From JAQGHB01 sp036384495 (GTDB lineage: Bacteria; Patescibacteriota; Saccharimonadia; Saccharimonadales; UBA4665): a stretch of 23,399 nt of DNA. The position numbers and the translations under genes were made by a program. The notes under the pieces were generated by a model that saw nothing but the letters and a program-made list of their open reading frames with translations, ran no database searches and was not told where the DNA came from. The DNA is taken from assembly GCA_036384495.1 (NCBI GenBank), contig DASVMD010000002.1, forward strand, positions 1 through 23,399. The letters are read 5' to 3'. Below, in pieces: positions 6,562-14,132 of the stretch (its first letter is position 1; the number at the start of each line of letters is the position of its first letter).

Positions 6562-7675
6562 GCTTATCTCCTGAAACGGTGGCCTTGAAGCGGCCATCGT
6601 GTAATGCAACTTCTACTATATCACCTGCGCGAACGGCTTTGCTGGACCGTAGTGCTTTACCCTCATGCCGCACAATGGCGTAGCCGCGCCGCAAAATTGC
6701 CGTTGGATTAAGCGCCGCCAGCAGCTCTGCGCGGCTAGCGACATCACGGCTCTGGCGTTCAATAATAGCTTTGATGTATTGCTTCAACGCTTCAACGTTT
6801 TGGGCCTGCTGCCTTTGAGCATCGCTAATGCGTCGCACGGCCAGCGCCTCCAGTTCTGTGCCATAACGCTGGATTTCACCAAGCGCCACCGCACGGTCTG
6901 GCACCAGCAGCTCAGCCGCATTGCTCGGCGTGCTAGCCCGCTGATCGGCGGCCAATTCGGCCAGCGAGATATCGATTTCGTGGCCGATAGCCACCAGCGT
7001 TGGCACGCGGCTGGCAGCCACAGCGCGCGTCACTTGCTCCGTACTAAATGCCGCCAAATCTTCGGCACTACCGCCACCGCGAATTAGCACGATCACCTCT
7101 GGTGGCTCGGCCAAGGCGTTAAACTGCTCCAGAGCCGCCACGATCTGCCCAGGGGCGATTTCACCCTGCACCTGTACATCGATCAGCTCGATATCCAAAC
7201 CGCCCCAGCGGGCTCCCAGGACCTTCACAAAGTCGGCATAAGCGGCCGACTGCCGCGATGTAACCAGCCCGATTCGCCCAGGCGGATACGGCAGAAATCG
7301 CTTGCGTGCGGCGTCAAACAAGCCCTCTTTTTCGAGCTTGGCTTTGAGTAAATCCGCCGCTCGGCGGATACTGCCCTCACCCGCCGGCTGCATGGACTGC
7401 ACGTTGACACTAAAGCCGTACAAATTGTGCAGCCGCGGCTGGCCTTGCACGCGCATCAACATGCCGTCTTCCAACGGCCCCGGCAACTGATACACCGTGC
7501 CAAAAAACTTCACGCTGGCGTTCTCGTCTTTAAGATCAAAATACACCCAGCGATTTTTACTGACGCGCAAATTTGCCAACTCACCAATAATCGTGATGCT
7601 CGGATAGGCGAATTCCAACGTCTGATTGAGTAGCGCTACAAACTCGCTAACCGAAACCTCGAGGTCACTTTGCAT
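6554..7675 (-). CDS. xseA: exodeoxyribonuclease VII large subunit
   Basis: XseA is the catalytic subunit of exonuclease VII, a cytoplasmic single-strand DNA exonuclease acting in mismatch and damage repair. The 373-aa chain carries the N-terminal OB domain (VSVSEFVALLNQTLE, then IIGELANLRVSKNRWVYFDLKD). The catalytic core includes RIGLVTSRQSAAYADF, VIVLIRGGGSAEDLAAF and ALVAIGHEIDISLAELAAD-like segments. A C-terminal coiled coil follows, ending in a short beta element (NPTAILRRGYAIV). It is shorter than the 456-aa E. coli protein, mainly in the coiled coil. The start lies four bases after the stop of the upstream membrane protein gene, and the 3' end overlaps xseB. Assignment is secure. Confidence 0.96.
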   Translation of the reverse strand: MQSDLEVSVSEFVALLNQTLEFAYPSITIIGELANLRVSKNRWVYFDLKDENASVKFFGTVYQLPGPLEDGMLMRVQGQPRLHNLYGFSVNVQSMQPAGEGSIRRAADLLKAKLEKEGLFDAARKRFLPYPPGRIGLVTSRQSAAYADFVKVLGARWGGLDIELIDVQVQGEIAPGQIVAALEQFNALAEPPEVIVLIRGGGSAEDLAAFSTEQVTRAVAASRVPTLVAIGHEIDISLAELAADQRASTPSNAAELLVPDRAVALGEIQRYGTELEALAVRRISDAQRQQAQNVEALKQYIKAIIERQSRDVASRAELLAALNPTAILRRGYAIVRHEGKALRSSKAVRAGDIVEVALHDGRFKATVSGDKHD

Positions 7676-7678
7676 GGG

Positions 7679-8734
7679 CTAAGCCTTTGCCGGTTTACCA
7701 GTTTGGCGAAGCGTTTGCAGGTACAAGTAATAGCCCGCTGGCACCTGTACCAGCGTGTTGGCGAGGCGGTAGAAAATGATAATCGGCAGGCTGACGCCGG
7801 CGGGCACGCCGGCCGTGGCCAGCACCGTGGTCATCAGCGCCTCGTAAATGCCGACGCCACCCGGCAAAATCGAAATCAGCCCCGCGAAATTGGCGACTGC
7901 GTAGGCCAGAATAATGGCGCCCAGATTCACCCAGTGCCCAAAGGCCACAAAGATCACATATACCGCTGCCACCTCCGTCACATTACACAGCAGTGAGTAC
8001 CAAAACGGCGTTTTAAGCTGTTTGTAGCTATGCCGGATTTGTACGTAATTATCGTGCAAATCATCGACCGCCGCGCGGGCTTTTGTAATATTAATTGTCT
8101 CGGGGTGTTTAGGCCGCACTAGCTGGATAACTCGATTCAATGCCCGTGTCAAAAACGTAAAGAAGCCGTGAATGCGGCTCTTTCTTTCGAGCATATACAT
8201 AAAGCCAAGCGTACCTAGAAGCACCAGCGTAGCCAGTGAGCCAGCCGTCAGCAGCACCAGATTATTAACCTGATTTTCGGCCGTCAGACAGACTACGCCA
8301 AAGAGCAGCATTAGCTCAAACGATAGGAACATCAAACCGATTTTCATGATATGTACTAGCGTGGCCTTAGCGCCGGTCAACTTCTCGCCCTCGCGCAGCC
8401 GCAAACTAAAGTAAGACAAGCCGGTCACCCCTCCGCTCGGGAACACATGATTCACAAAATTCAACTCCAGAGATGCCCTAAACAGATACCAATAGCTCAG
8501 CTTATTACCGACGATTCCAAATAATCGCTGATACAGTCGAGCCTGGGCATGATAATTCAAAAACTCAATCGGCAGAAGCAACAGCACCACCCAGTAGTTG
8601 ACATCGCCGAGATGTTTAAGCGTGGCACTCAGCTGAGCCCTCGTAGCGTACACCAGCGACGCCAACGCCAGTAACGTAATGACGTTTACAACCAATTTCC
8701 AATGACGCCGAAACCACGAAGGCTGCTCTTGCAT
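7679..8734 (-). CDS. LPG-synthase transmembrane domain protein (UPF0104/AglD type)
   Basis: A 351-aa integral membrane protein with about eight predicted helices. These include VVNVITLLALASLVYA, YWVVLLLLPIEFLN, GLMFLSFELMLLFGVV and the conserved C-terminal region AVANFAGLISILPGGVGIYEALM. That glycine/proline-rich loop is the hallmark of the lysylphosphatidylglycerol synthase TM region family, found in MprF flippase domains and AglD-like proteins. No C-terminal aminoacyl-transferase domain is present, so it would be a stand-alone lipid or lipid-linked-sugar translocase. The ATG at 8732-8734 is six bases after TATAAT. It leads the minus-strand run into xseA. Family is confident; the substrate is unknown. 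Confidence 0.85.
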   Translation of the reverse strand: MQEQPSWFRRHWKLVVNVITLLALASLVYATRAQLSATLKHLGDVNYWVVLLLLPIEFLNYHAQARLYQRLFGIVGNKLSYWYLFRASLELNFVNHVFPSGGVTGLSYFSLRLREGEKLTGAKATLVHIMKIGLMFLSFELMLLFGVVCLTAENQVNNLVLLTAGSLATLVLLGTLGFMYMLERKSRIHGFFTFLTRALNRVIQLVRPKHPETINITKARAAVDDLHDNYVQIRHSYKQLKTPFWYSLLCNVTEVAAVYVIFVAFGHWVNLGAIILAYAVANFAGLISILPGGVGIYEALMTTVLATAGVPAGVSLPIIIFYRLANTLVQVPAGYYLYLQTLRQTGKPAKA

Positions 8735-8740
8735 AGCCTC

Positions 8741-8746
8741 ATTATA
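8741..8746 (-). promoter_or_regulatory. -10 box heading the xseA/xseB run
   Basis: A perfect TATAAT is followed by six bases (GAGGCT) and the ATG of the LPG-synthase-type gene, predicting a leaderless mRNA. TAGATA at an 18-base spacing is a modest -35 candidate. Confidence 0.55.
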
Positions 8747-8778
8747 GCTGAAGTTGCCTAAAATTATCTAAGGCAGAT

Positions 8779-9567
8779 TCAATCGAAGCCTGTGCATGGG
8801 GGCTTAGGAGTATCGTGTGAAACATCTCGCATTCGATCTCCAATGGTCGAAAGATCCGGGAGCTCTTGGGCAATACCTGTCGACTCAAAGTCAGATTCAA
8901 CTACTGGCGGCAATTCAGAAAGCCGTTTTACACCTCGCGTCACTAATTCGTCAAGCCTTACCATGTTGGTTTTCCCTAGCATTTCTTCGCCGCGTTCGTT
9001 GCCGGCCGGATGCGCCAGCTTCACAAATTTACCAGGATTATCTGCATCTTTAGGAGCGACGTTATGGACAACATACATGCCCACGCGCTGGTACAGTACC
9101 ATGCCCATTCCCGCCTCAAGCGCACCTTCTCTCACTTCGACATCGGGAGATTTGAGCGCGATTGAACTAAAATCTCGCCGTGCCGCGTAGGCAGCCTCAC
9201 CTATTTGACCAGAAAAACGATCATTATAAGACTTGGCAAGATCTTCCGGCAATAGAGCGGCTTGCACCAATGCGCGGCCCTCTAAGTTATAAATACCCAG
9301 CCATGGATAGCGCTCGTCCAACGTATCATCGTAGACATCAAAATGAGCGCCGCGACCCTCTGGCTCACGCTCGATCACCTCCCCATAGATGTCATTGGGA
9401 GAGGCGTCCGGGAAAACAGTCTCAGCAAATTTTAGCAATCCGCCGGTTAAGCTTGTCAGGAATAAGGCACGCTGCACAGCGATGGATTCAGCGTCCATAG
9501 AAAGCATCTCGTCTAATTGATCAACTACGCCAATTTCACTCTCTAGCTCTAATAGTGGTTCTGCCAT
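8779..9567 (-). CDS. soluble protein of unknown function (262 aa)
   Basis: I do not recognise this protein. It is acidic and soluble, with no signal peptide or membrane helix. The N-terminus MAEPLLELESEIGVVDQLDEM should be helical. The middle has GAHFDVYDDTLDERYPWLGIYNLEGRA and then a mixed region around GMGMVLYQRVGMYVVHNVAP. The tail is proline- and aspartate-rich and ends CTGFD. The ATG at 9565-9567 is chosen because AAAGGAGGAG lies a few bases before it and a good promoter (9589-9617) is upstream; the in-frame ATG at 9600 would lie upstream of the predicted transcription start. It is divergent from the TRM11-like methyltransferase gene. It is probably lineage-specific. Confidence 0.75.
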   Translation of the reverse strand: MAEPLLELESEIGVVDQLDEMLSMDAESIAVQRALFLTSLTGGLLKFAETVFPDASPNDIYGEVIEREPEGRGAHFDVYDDTLDERYPWLGIYNLEGRALVQAALLPEDLAKSYNDRFSGQIGEAAYAARRDFSSIALKSPDVEVREGALEAGMGMVLYQRVGMYVVHNVAPKDADNPGKFVKLAHPAGNERGEEMLGKTNMVRLDELVTRGVKRLSELPPVVESDFESTGIAQELPDLSTIGDRMRDVSHDTPKPPCTGFD

Positions 9568-9588
9568 AACTCCTCCTTTGTTAGGCAC

Positions 9589-9617
9589 ATCATAAAACAT
9601 CGCGCTACGGAAGACAA
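9589..9617 (-). promoter_or_regulatory. sigma70-type promoter for the 262-aa unknown gene
   Basis: TTGTCT (9612-9617), a 17-base spacer and TATGAT (9589-9594) on the minus strand. The predicted leader of about 15 nucleotides carries a strong SD (AAAGGAGG). It lies back to back with the divergent -10 at 9623-9628, so the two promoters share about 40 bases. Confidence 0.6.
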
Positions 9618-9622
9618 CAGGC

Positions 9623-9628
9623 TATACT
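9623..9628 (+). promoter_or_regulatory. -10 box for the TRM11-like methyltransferase
   Basis: TATACT is followed by six bases (AAAGGT) and then the ATG at 9635. This predicts a leaderless mRNA. No -35 match is visible at the usual distance. Confidence 0.5.
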
Positions 9629-9634
9629 AAAGGT

Positions 9635-10873
9635 ATGCAAAGTTTATTAGTTTTGGGGCGGCAACCGGCGCTCGGCCTGGCCGAGGTCGAATCGCTCTAT
9701 GGTGCCGACAAGGTTCAGCCCGTGGGTCAGCAAGTCGCAATTGTTGATGTCGACCCCTGCTTACTAGCCTTCGATCGGCTCGGCGGCGCGGTTAAATTCT
9801 GCAAAATTCTCACCACCTTGGACACCACTAACTGGGGTCAAATCGAGAAATTCCTGTTGCAAGTCGCGCCCGGACACTCGCAGCAAATGCCCGAAGGCAA
9901 AATGCTCCTCGGTCTCAGCATCATTGGCCTCGACATTAATTTGAAACGCTTAGAAGCCACCGGGCTCAGCATTAAAAAAGCTGTTCGAAAAACCGGTCGG
10001 CCGGTACGACTTGTACCCAATAAAACACCCGAACTCAACACCGCCCAGGTGCTTCATAACAAACTCACTGGCCCAAATGGCTGGGAGCTCGTCTTTATCC
10101 GCGACGGCGACAAAACCATCGTGGCCCAGACCGTAAAAGTTCAAGATATCGAAAGCTATACCCGTCGCGACCGCGAACGCCCCAAACGAGACGCCAAAGT
10201 CGGCATGTTGCCGCCAAAACTGGCTCAAATCCTCATTAATCTCGCTGCCGGGAAATTGCCAGAAGACAAGCTTGAATCTATCTGCGAAATCCCAGCCGAC
10301 CAGGAAATCCCCCTGCCCTTGCTCGAACAAACCGTGCTCGATCCGTTCTGTGGCACCGGCGTTGTTCTGCAAGAAGCGACACTTATGGGCTACCACACCT
10401 ATGGCACCGACCTGGAGCCGCGCATGGTCGAGTATTCTAAGGCTAATTTGCAGTGGCTTCACGGTGAGCAGCGGATTGCGCCCGTGTGTAGCCGCCTAGA
10501 AGTCGGCGACGCCACGACTCACCAGTGGCAGCCGCCTATTAGCTTTGTTGCCGCCGAAACCTATCTGGGCAGACCCTTCACCAGCCCGCCAAGCCCCGAA
10601 GTTCTGGCGCAAACAGCCACCGACTGCAATCTGATTCTTAAAAAATTCTTAAAAAACTTGCACGACCAAATCGAACCAGGTACAAGAATATGTATAGCCA
10701 TTCCCGCCTGGCAAACCGGCCGAAATACATTTAAGCACCTACCCCTTATTGACCAGATAAGCGAAATGGGCTATAATCGAGAGAGTTTTGAGCACATTGG
10801 GGATGATCAGCTTCTCTACTACCGAGAAGATCAAATCGTCGCCCGAGAACTCATCGTAATAACAAGGAAGTAA
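9635..10873 (+). CDS. TRM11/TrmG10-like methyltransferase with altered catalytic motif
   Basis: A 412-aa protein related to the TRM11/TrmG10 tRNA guanosine methyltransferases. An N-terminal region (about 1-165) resembles the substrate-binding half. The linker YTRRDRERPKRDAKVGMLPP (175-194) is typical of that family. The Rossmann domain has motif I VLDPFCGTGVVLQEA (234-248) and the acidic loop GTDLEPRMVEYS (257-268). Where the family has the catalytic D/N-PP-Y motif, this protein has VAAETYLGRP (305-314). SAM binding looks intact but N2-guanine chemistry through D/N-PP-Y is not supported. rpmA follows 12 bases later, so a ribosome or tRNA link is reasonable. Fold is confident; activity is open. 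Confidence 0.82.
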   Translation: MQSLLVLGRQPALGLAEVESLYGADKVQPVGQQVAIVDVDPCLLAFDRLGGAVKFCKILTTLDTTNWGQIEKFLLQVAPGHSQQMPEGKMLLGLSIIGLDINLKRLEATGLSIKKAVRKTGRPVRLVPNKTPELNTAQVLHNKLTGPNGWELVFIRDGDKTIVAQTVKVQDIESYTRRDRERPKRDAKVGMLPPKLAQILINLAAGKLPEDKLESICEIPADQEIPLPLLEQTVLDPFCGTGVVLQEATLMGYHTYGTDLEPRMVEYSKANLQWLHGEQRIAPVCSRLEVGDATTHQWQPPISFVAAETYLGRPFTSPPSPEVLAQTATDCNLILKKFLKNLHDQIEPGTRICIAIPAWQTGRNTFKHLPLIDQISEMGYNRESFEHIGDDQLLYYREDQIVARELIVITRK

Positions 10874-10885
10874 CGGTATACACCT

Positions 10886-11158
10886 ATGTCCCACGTCAAA
10901 GCCGGCGGTACAGCCAAAAACGTTCATGATAGCCCAGGTCAACGCCTCGGCGTTAAGTTGTTTGGCGGCCAAAAAGTTAAGACTGGTCAAGTTATCGTTC
11001 GTCAGGTCGGCATGACCAAGCGTGGTGGCGTTGGCACAAAAGTCAGCCGCAATTTCACGATTCATGCAGCCCGCGACGGCGTCGTCCAGTTCAAGACCCG
11101 CAAAGTCCGCCTCTTCAGCGGCAAATCAGTTGCCCGCACCGAAGTTACTGTTCAATAG
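10886..11158 (+). CDS. rpmA: 50S ribosomal protein L27
   Basis: L27 reaches the peptidyl-transferase centre with its flexible N-terminus and stabilises tRNA. The 90-aa protein starts MSHVKAGGTAKNVHDSPGQR and continues LGVKLFGGQKVKTGQVIVRQ, the signature of the family. There is no cleavable N-terminal extension of the Firmicutes type. The following segment differs from the usual HPGxNVGxGxDxTLFA, reading KRGGVGTKVSRNFTIHAARDG instead with the glycine-rich core retained. The gene is not next to rplU (L21), its usual partner, but follows the TRM11-like gene by 12 bases and probably shares its transcript. The stop codon abuts the stop of the convergent unknown gene. Confidence 0.95.
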   Translation: MSHVKAGGTAKNVHDSPGQRLGVKLFGGQKVKTGQVIVRQVGMTKRGGVGTKVSRNFTIHAARDGVVQFKTRKVRLFSGKSVARTEVTVQ

Positions 11159-11968
11159 CTAAACTTTTGTGCCAAGTACTAATTGGGCAGCAACCCGATG
11201 CTGGCCGCCTGTGCCCGTGTCGGTAGATGGATTATAATCAATATTGTCAGCATCCTCATTCCTAAAGGTGCCGTCAAGCATGGCTAAAGCCAAGGCCGCA
11301 GTATACTCTCTACTTGTCATAGAATCAGGATAGCCAGCAACTTTAACCCTTTTTGGGCCGTTGAGAAATACGCGGTTACTACGTGGTAGCATATTTGCGA
11401 CATCATCGGTCTTGTCTAAAAGGTGCATGCCTAGCGACAAGCGGAGCACAGGATCTGTGCGCAAGGCAGCGACCGCTTCAGGCGTAGTTTCAGCGCCAAA
11501 TTTTTCGCTGAGCATACTGTCGACGACGCTATCTATTTTACGTTCTTCAGCAAGCTGCTCAAGAGCGGCATTTTCGGATTCTGGAGTAGAAACGCTACGA
11601 TGAAAGCGGTTAAGATAGCCGTTATTGTACGCATCTTTTTGATCAAATGGAGCAAATAATTTTCTAATGCGCAGCGGGGCTTCAGCCGACGCAATATCAT
11701 ATTCTGCTGGCACCCATCGTTTTAGCTGCGAATTATATATCTGCGAGCCATCATGACTTGTATAGCTTCCGTTTTCATCAACTTTGAATATACTACCGCC
11801 GTCCACTTCGGTAGCCGCCGAAACAGGCGCGCTGCTTTCACCCAGAACATCTGCAACTGTCAGCGTTCCTGTGTGATTGGCAGTCGCAATATGTAGACCT
11901 GTGTCGTCACGAAAGCCGACAAGCTCTGGCTCTGACTCGGTTTTTTGAAGTGGAGGTAATTTGTCGTG
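11159..11968 (-). CDS. soluble protein of unknown function (269 aa)
   Basis: Not recognised. The 269-aa protein is soluble. Its N-terminal third is polar and possibly repetitive beta structure (DDTGLHIATANHTGTLTV, then DENGSYTSHDGSQIYN). The middle is helical and acidic, and the C-terminal region includes RVFLNGPKRVKVAGYPDS and ends near GTGGQHRVAAQLVLG. The closing GQHRVAA resembles the GxHRxxA core of ParB/sulfiredoxin-like folds, but nothing else supports that fold. The start is ATG at 11966-11968, because the upstream ATG at 12010 lies within the -10 region of a strong promoter (12001-12029). It converges stop-to-stop with rpmA with no intervening base. Confidence 0.72.
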   Translation of the reverse strand, partial: HDKLPPLQKTESEPELVGFRDDTGLHIATANHTGTLTVADVLGESSAPVSAATEVDGGSIFKVDENGSYTSHDGSQIYNSQLKRWVPAEYDIASAEAPLRIRKLFAPFDQKDAYNNGYLNRFHRSVSTPESENAALEQLAEERKIDSVVDSMLSEKFGAETTPEAVAALRTDPVLRLSLGMHLLDKTDDVANMLPRSNRVFLNGPKRVKVAGYPDSMTSREYTAALALAMLDGTFRNEDADNIDYNPSTDTGTGGQHRVAAQLVLGTKV

Positions 11969-12000
11969 CATAGCAATTTTATTTTGGTGATACGCTCTTA

Positions 12001-12029
12001 ATAATAGCATATTAATTATGCTTAGTCAA
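12001..12029 (-). promoter_or_regulatory. near-consensus sigma70-type promoter
   Basis: TTGACT (12024-12029), a 17-base spacer and TATTAT (12001-12006) on the minus strand, upstream of the 269-aa unknown gene. CTTAGT-CA-ACTAAG (12021-12034) is an inverted repeat over the -35 and could be an operator. GCATAAT in the spacer recurs at two other promoters. Confidence 0.68.
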
Positions 12030-12051
12030 CTAAGTGACCTCGATTTTGGAT

Positions 12052-12456
12052 CTAAGCGAGGCGGGCGCGGATGCGATCAATAACATCTGCGATGACGACC
12101 TGGGATTTGACCAAGTAGTCGCTGACGCCCAGCGATTCGGCACGTTGCTTGTCGCTGTCTTGGCTGAGGGCTGTCAGCATAATGACCTTGAGGTTGGCAG
12201 TTTCTGGGGTGTTGCGTAAGATGTCGAGGACGTCGAAGCCGCTGACTTTGGGCATCATGACATCGAGTAGCACCAGGTCGGGCTTATAGGCCATGGCTGT
12301 AGCTAGCGCTTCTTCGCCGTTGGCGACGCGGCGGGCATCGAAGCCCTCGGCTTGGAGGCGGGTAATGTAGACATTTGCCAGAGCGTCATCATCTTCGACA
12401 AGGAGGATTCGTTTGGGCGCGCCGGAGTTTGCGGGAGGTGTTTGCGTTGGTTCCAT
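12052..12456 (-). CDS. single-domain response regulator (CheY-like), intact
   Basis: A 134-aa receiver domain with a short disordered N-terminus (MEPTQTPPANSGAPK) and no output domain. All key residues are present: D22 and D23 after RILLVED, phosphoacceptor D65 in LVLLDVMMP, T95 in VIMLTA and K117 in YLVKS. It should be phosphorylated by a histidine kinase encoded elsewhere, since none with an intact H-box is in this window, and act through protein contacts. It lies 15 bases after pyrG on the same strand and may be co-transcribed with it. A weak TACCAT box seven bases before its ATG could allow independent expression. It contrasts with the glutamate-bearing receiver at 4033-4419. Confidence 0.92.
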   Translation of the reverse strand: MEPTQTPPANSGAPKRILLVEDDDALANVYITRLQAEGFDARRVANGEEALATAMAYKPDLVLLDVMMPKVSGFDVLDILRNTPETANLKVIMLTALSQDSDKQRAESLGVSDYLVKSQVVIADVIDRIRARLA

Positions 12457-12471
12457 AATGCTTATGGTAAC

Positions 12472-14073
12472 CTATTTGGTCAGGGCTTTCAAGAAGCCGT
12501 CGAACATGGGGTGCGGTCGATTTGGGCGAGATTTGAATTCGGGGTGGTATTGGCAGGCCAGCAAGAATGGATGATCGATGCCTTCGATAACTTCTACCAG
12601 ATTGTTTTCGGGATTGATGCCGCTGGCGCGGATGCCCCATGACTCGAATTGGTCGCGGTAGGCATTATTGCATTCGCCGCGGTGACGGTGGCGCTCGACG
12701 ATTTTGGTGGTGCCGTAGCATTTGACGGCAAGGCTGCCCTTTTCGAGCGTACAGTCGTAGTCGCCGAGGCGCATGGTGCCGCCGGTCATGTGCAGGCCTT
12801 TTTGATCGGCCATAGTATTAATAACGACGTCTTTGGCGTCGGGGTTGAGCTCAAAACTGGAGGCGTCTGCGAGACCAGCATTGCGGGCGGCCGCGATAAC
12901 CGCCATTTGGAGGCCTAAACAGAGGCCAAGATACGGCTTTTTAGCTTTGAGGGCGTACTGGGCGGCTTTGATTTTGCCCTCTAGCCCGCGCTGACCGAAG
13001 CCGCCGGGCACCACGATGCCGTCGTAGTCTTTGAGCTCGGCGGCGATATCGCCAGTTTCGTCGAATTTTGAGGCGTCGATCCAATCGATTTCGATGTCGG
13101 TGTCGTTGTGCCAGGCTGCTGATTTCAGAGATTCAAAGACTGACATGTATGTATCGGTATTATCCATGTATTTGGCAACAAAGCCGATACGGACAGTTTT
13201 GTTGTGCTTGGCGGTCGCCAGCTCCACGGTTGCGCGCCAATCTTTGAGGTCGGGTTTTTTGGCTTTGAGGCCGAGGCGCTCCACGATGACGTCGGCCATG
13301 CCGCTGTCTTCGAGTGTCAGTGGGACTTGGTAAATGCTGGAGGCGTTGGGCAGCAACGCGATGGCGTCTTCTGGTACGCCGCTAAACAGGCTCAGTTTGC
13401 TTTTTACGCCGTCATTAGCGGGCTGCTCGCTGCGGCCAACGAGGATGTCCGGCGCAATGCCCAGGCCGCGTAGTTCGCGCACCGAGTTTTGGGCTGGCTT
13501 AGTCTTGGTTTCGTTGCTGGCGTTCAGATATGGGAGGTATACCACATGCACGTAGGCGCAGTTTTCGAGACCCACGCGCACGCCGAGCTCGCGAATGGCC
13601 TCCACGAACGACAGCGACTCATAATCGCCTACCGTGCCGCCGATTTCCACGATGTGCACGTCGAAGCCTTCGCCGGCTTTAATAATCCAGTCCTGGATAG
13701 CACCGGTTACGTGCGGGATGATCTGCACGTCGTCACCCTCGAACTTGCCGGCGCGTTCGTCTTGGATCAGTTTTAATAATACGCGGCCGCTCATGAGGCT
13801 GCTGGAGCTGGTTAATTCTTCGTCGATAAAGCGTTCGTAGTGACCGAGATCAAGGTCGGTTTCGGCGCCGTCTTTAGTAACAAAACACTCGCCGTGTTCG
13901 CGTGGATTGAGTAGTCCTGCGTCAACGTTCAGATACGGATCGCATTTTTGGAGGTTAACTTTGAGGCCGCGGGCTTTGAGGAGGTTACCAATCGAGGCGG
14001 CCGTGATACCCTTTCCGAGTCCGGAAAGCACGCCACCTGTCACAAACACATACTTAGTCGCGTTTTTTGCCAC
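12472..14073 (-). CDS. pyrG: CTP synthase (glutamine-hydrolysing)
   Basis: CTP synthase makes CTP from UTP, ATP and glutamine, the last step of de novo pyrimidine nucleotide synthesis. The synthetase domain has YVFVTGGVLSGLGKGITAAS and KCDPYLNVDAG near the start, then EIGGTVGDYE. The glutaminase domain follows with the nucleophile in LGLCLGLQ (about C385) and CQYHPEFKSRP with the His and Glu of the triad (about 510 and 512). Length is about 533 aa, close to the family norm. Two GTG starts are possible: 14085, with no room for an SD, and 14073, giving MAKNATKY, with AGAGG 11 bases before it. I choose 14073. A promoter lies at 14103-14131. Identification is secure. Confidence 0.96.
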   Translation of the reverse strand: MAKNATKYVFVTGGVLSGLGKGITAASIGNLLKARGLKVNLQKCDPYLNVDAGLLNPREHGECFVTKDGAETDLDLGHYERFIDEELTSSSSLMSGRVLLKLIQDERAGKFEGDDVQIIPHVTGAIQDWIIKAGEGFDVHIVEIGGTVGDYESLSFVEAIRELGVRVGLENCAYVHVVYLPYLNASNETKTKPAQNSVRELRGLGIAPDILVGRSEQPANDGVKSKLSLFSGVPEDAIALLPNASSIYQVPLTLEDSGMADVIVERLGLKAKKPDLKDWRATVELATAKHNKTVRIGFVAKYMDNTDTYMSVFESLKSAAWHNDTDIEIDWIDASKFDETGDIAAELKDYDGIVVPGGFGQRGLEGKIKAAQYALKAKKPYLGLCLGLQMAVIAAARNAGLADASSFELNPDAKDVVINTMADQKGLHMTGGTMRLGDYDCTLEKGSLAVKCYGTTKIVERHRHRGECNNAYRDQFESWGIRASGINPENNLVEVIEGIDHPFLLACQYHPEFKSRPNRPHPMFDGFLKALTK

Positions 14074-14102
14074 GCCGTAATACACCTCTCTTTATGTGTC
14101 TC

Positions 14103-14131
14103 ATCCTACCCTATTTCACCTCTGCTGACAA
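14103..14131 (-). promoter_or_regulatory. sigma70-type promoter for pyrG
   Basis: TTGTCA (14126-14131), a 17-base spacer and TAGGAT (14103-14108) on the minus strand, in the gap between the RdgB-like gene and pyrG. The predicted leader of about 23 nucleotides contains AGAGG. No attenuator-like hairpin is visible in the leader. Confidence 0.55.
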
Positions 14132-14132
14132 G

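Noticed and set aside
9950..10462. Minus-strand open frame of 170 codons opposite the TRM11-like gene
   Set aside because: The plus strand has clear methyltransferase motifs across the same bases; the minus frame has none and no translation signals.
11969..12010. Upstream ATG for the 269-aa unknown gene
   Set aside because: The ATG overlaps the TATTAT -10 of a near-consensus promoter, so it would not be in the mRNA.
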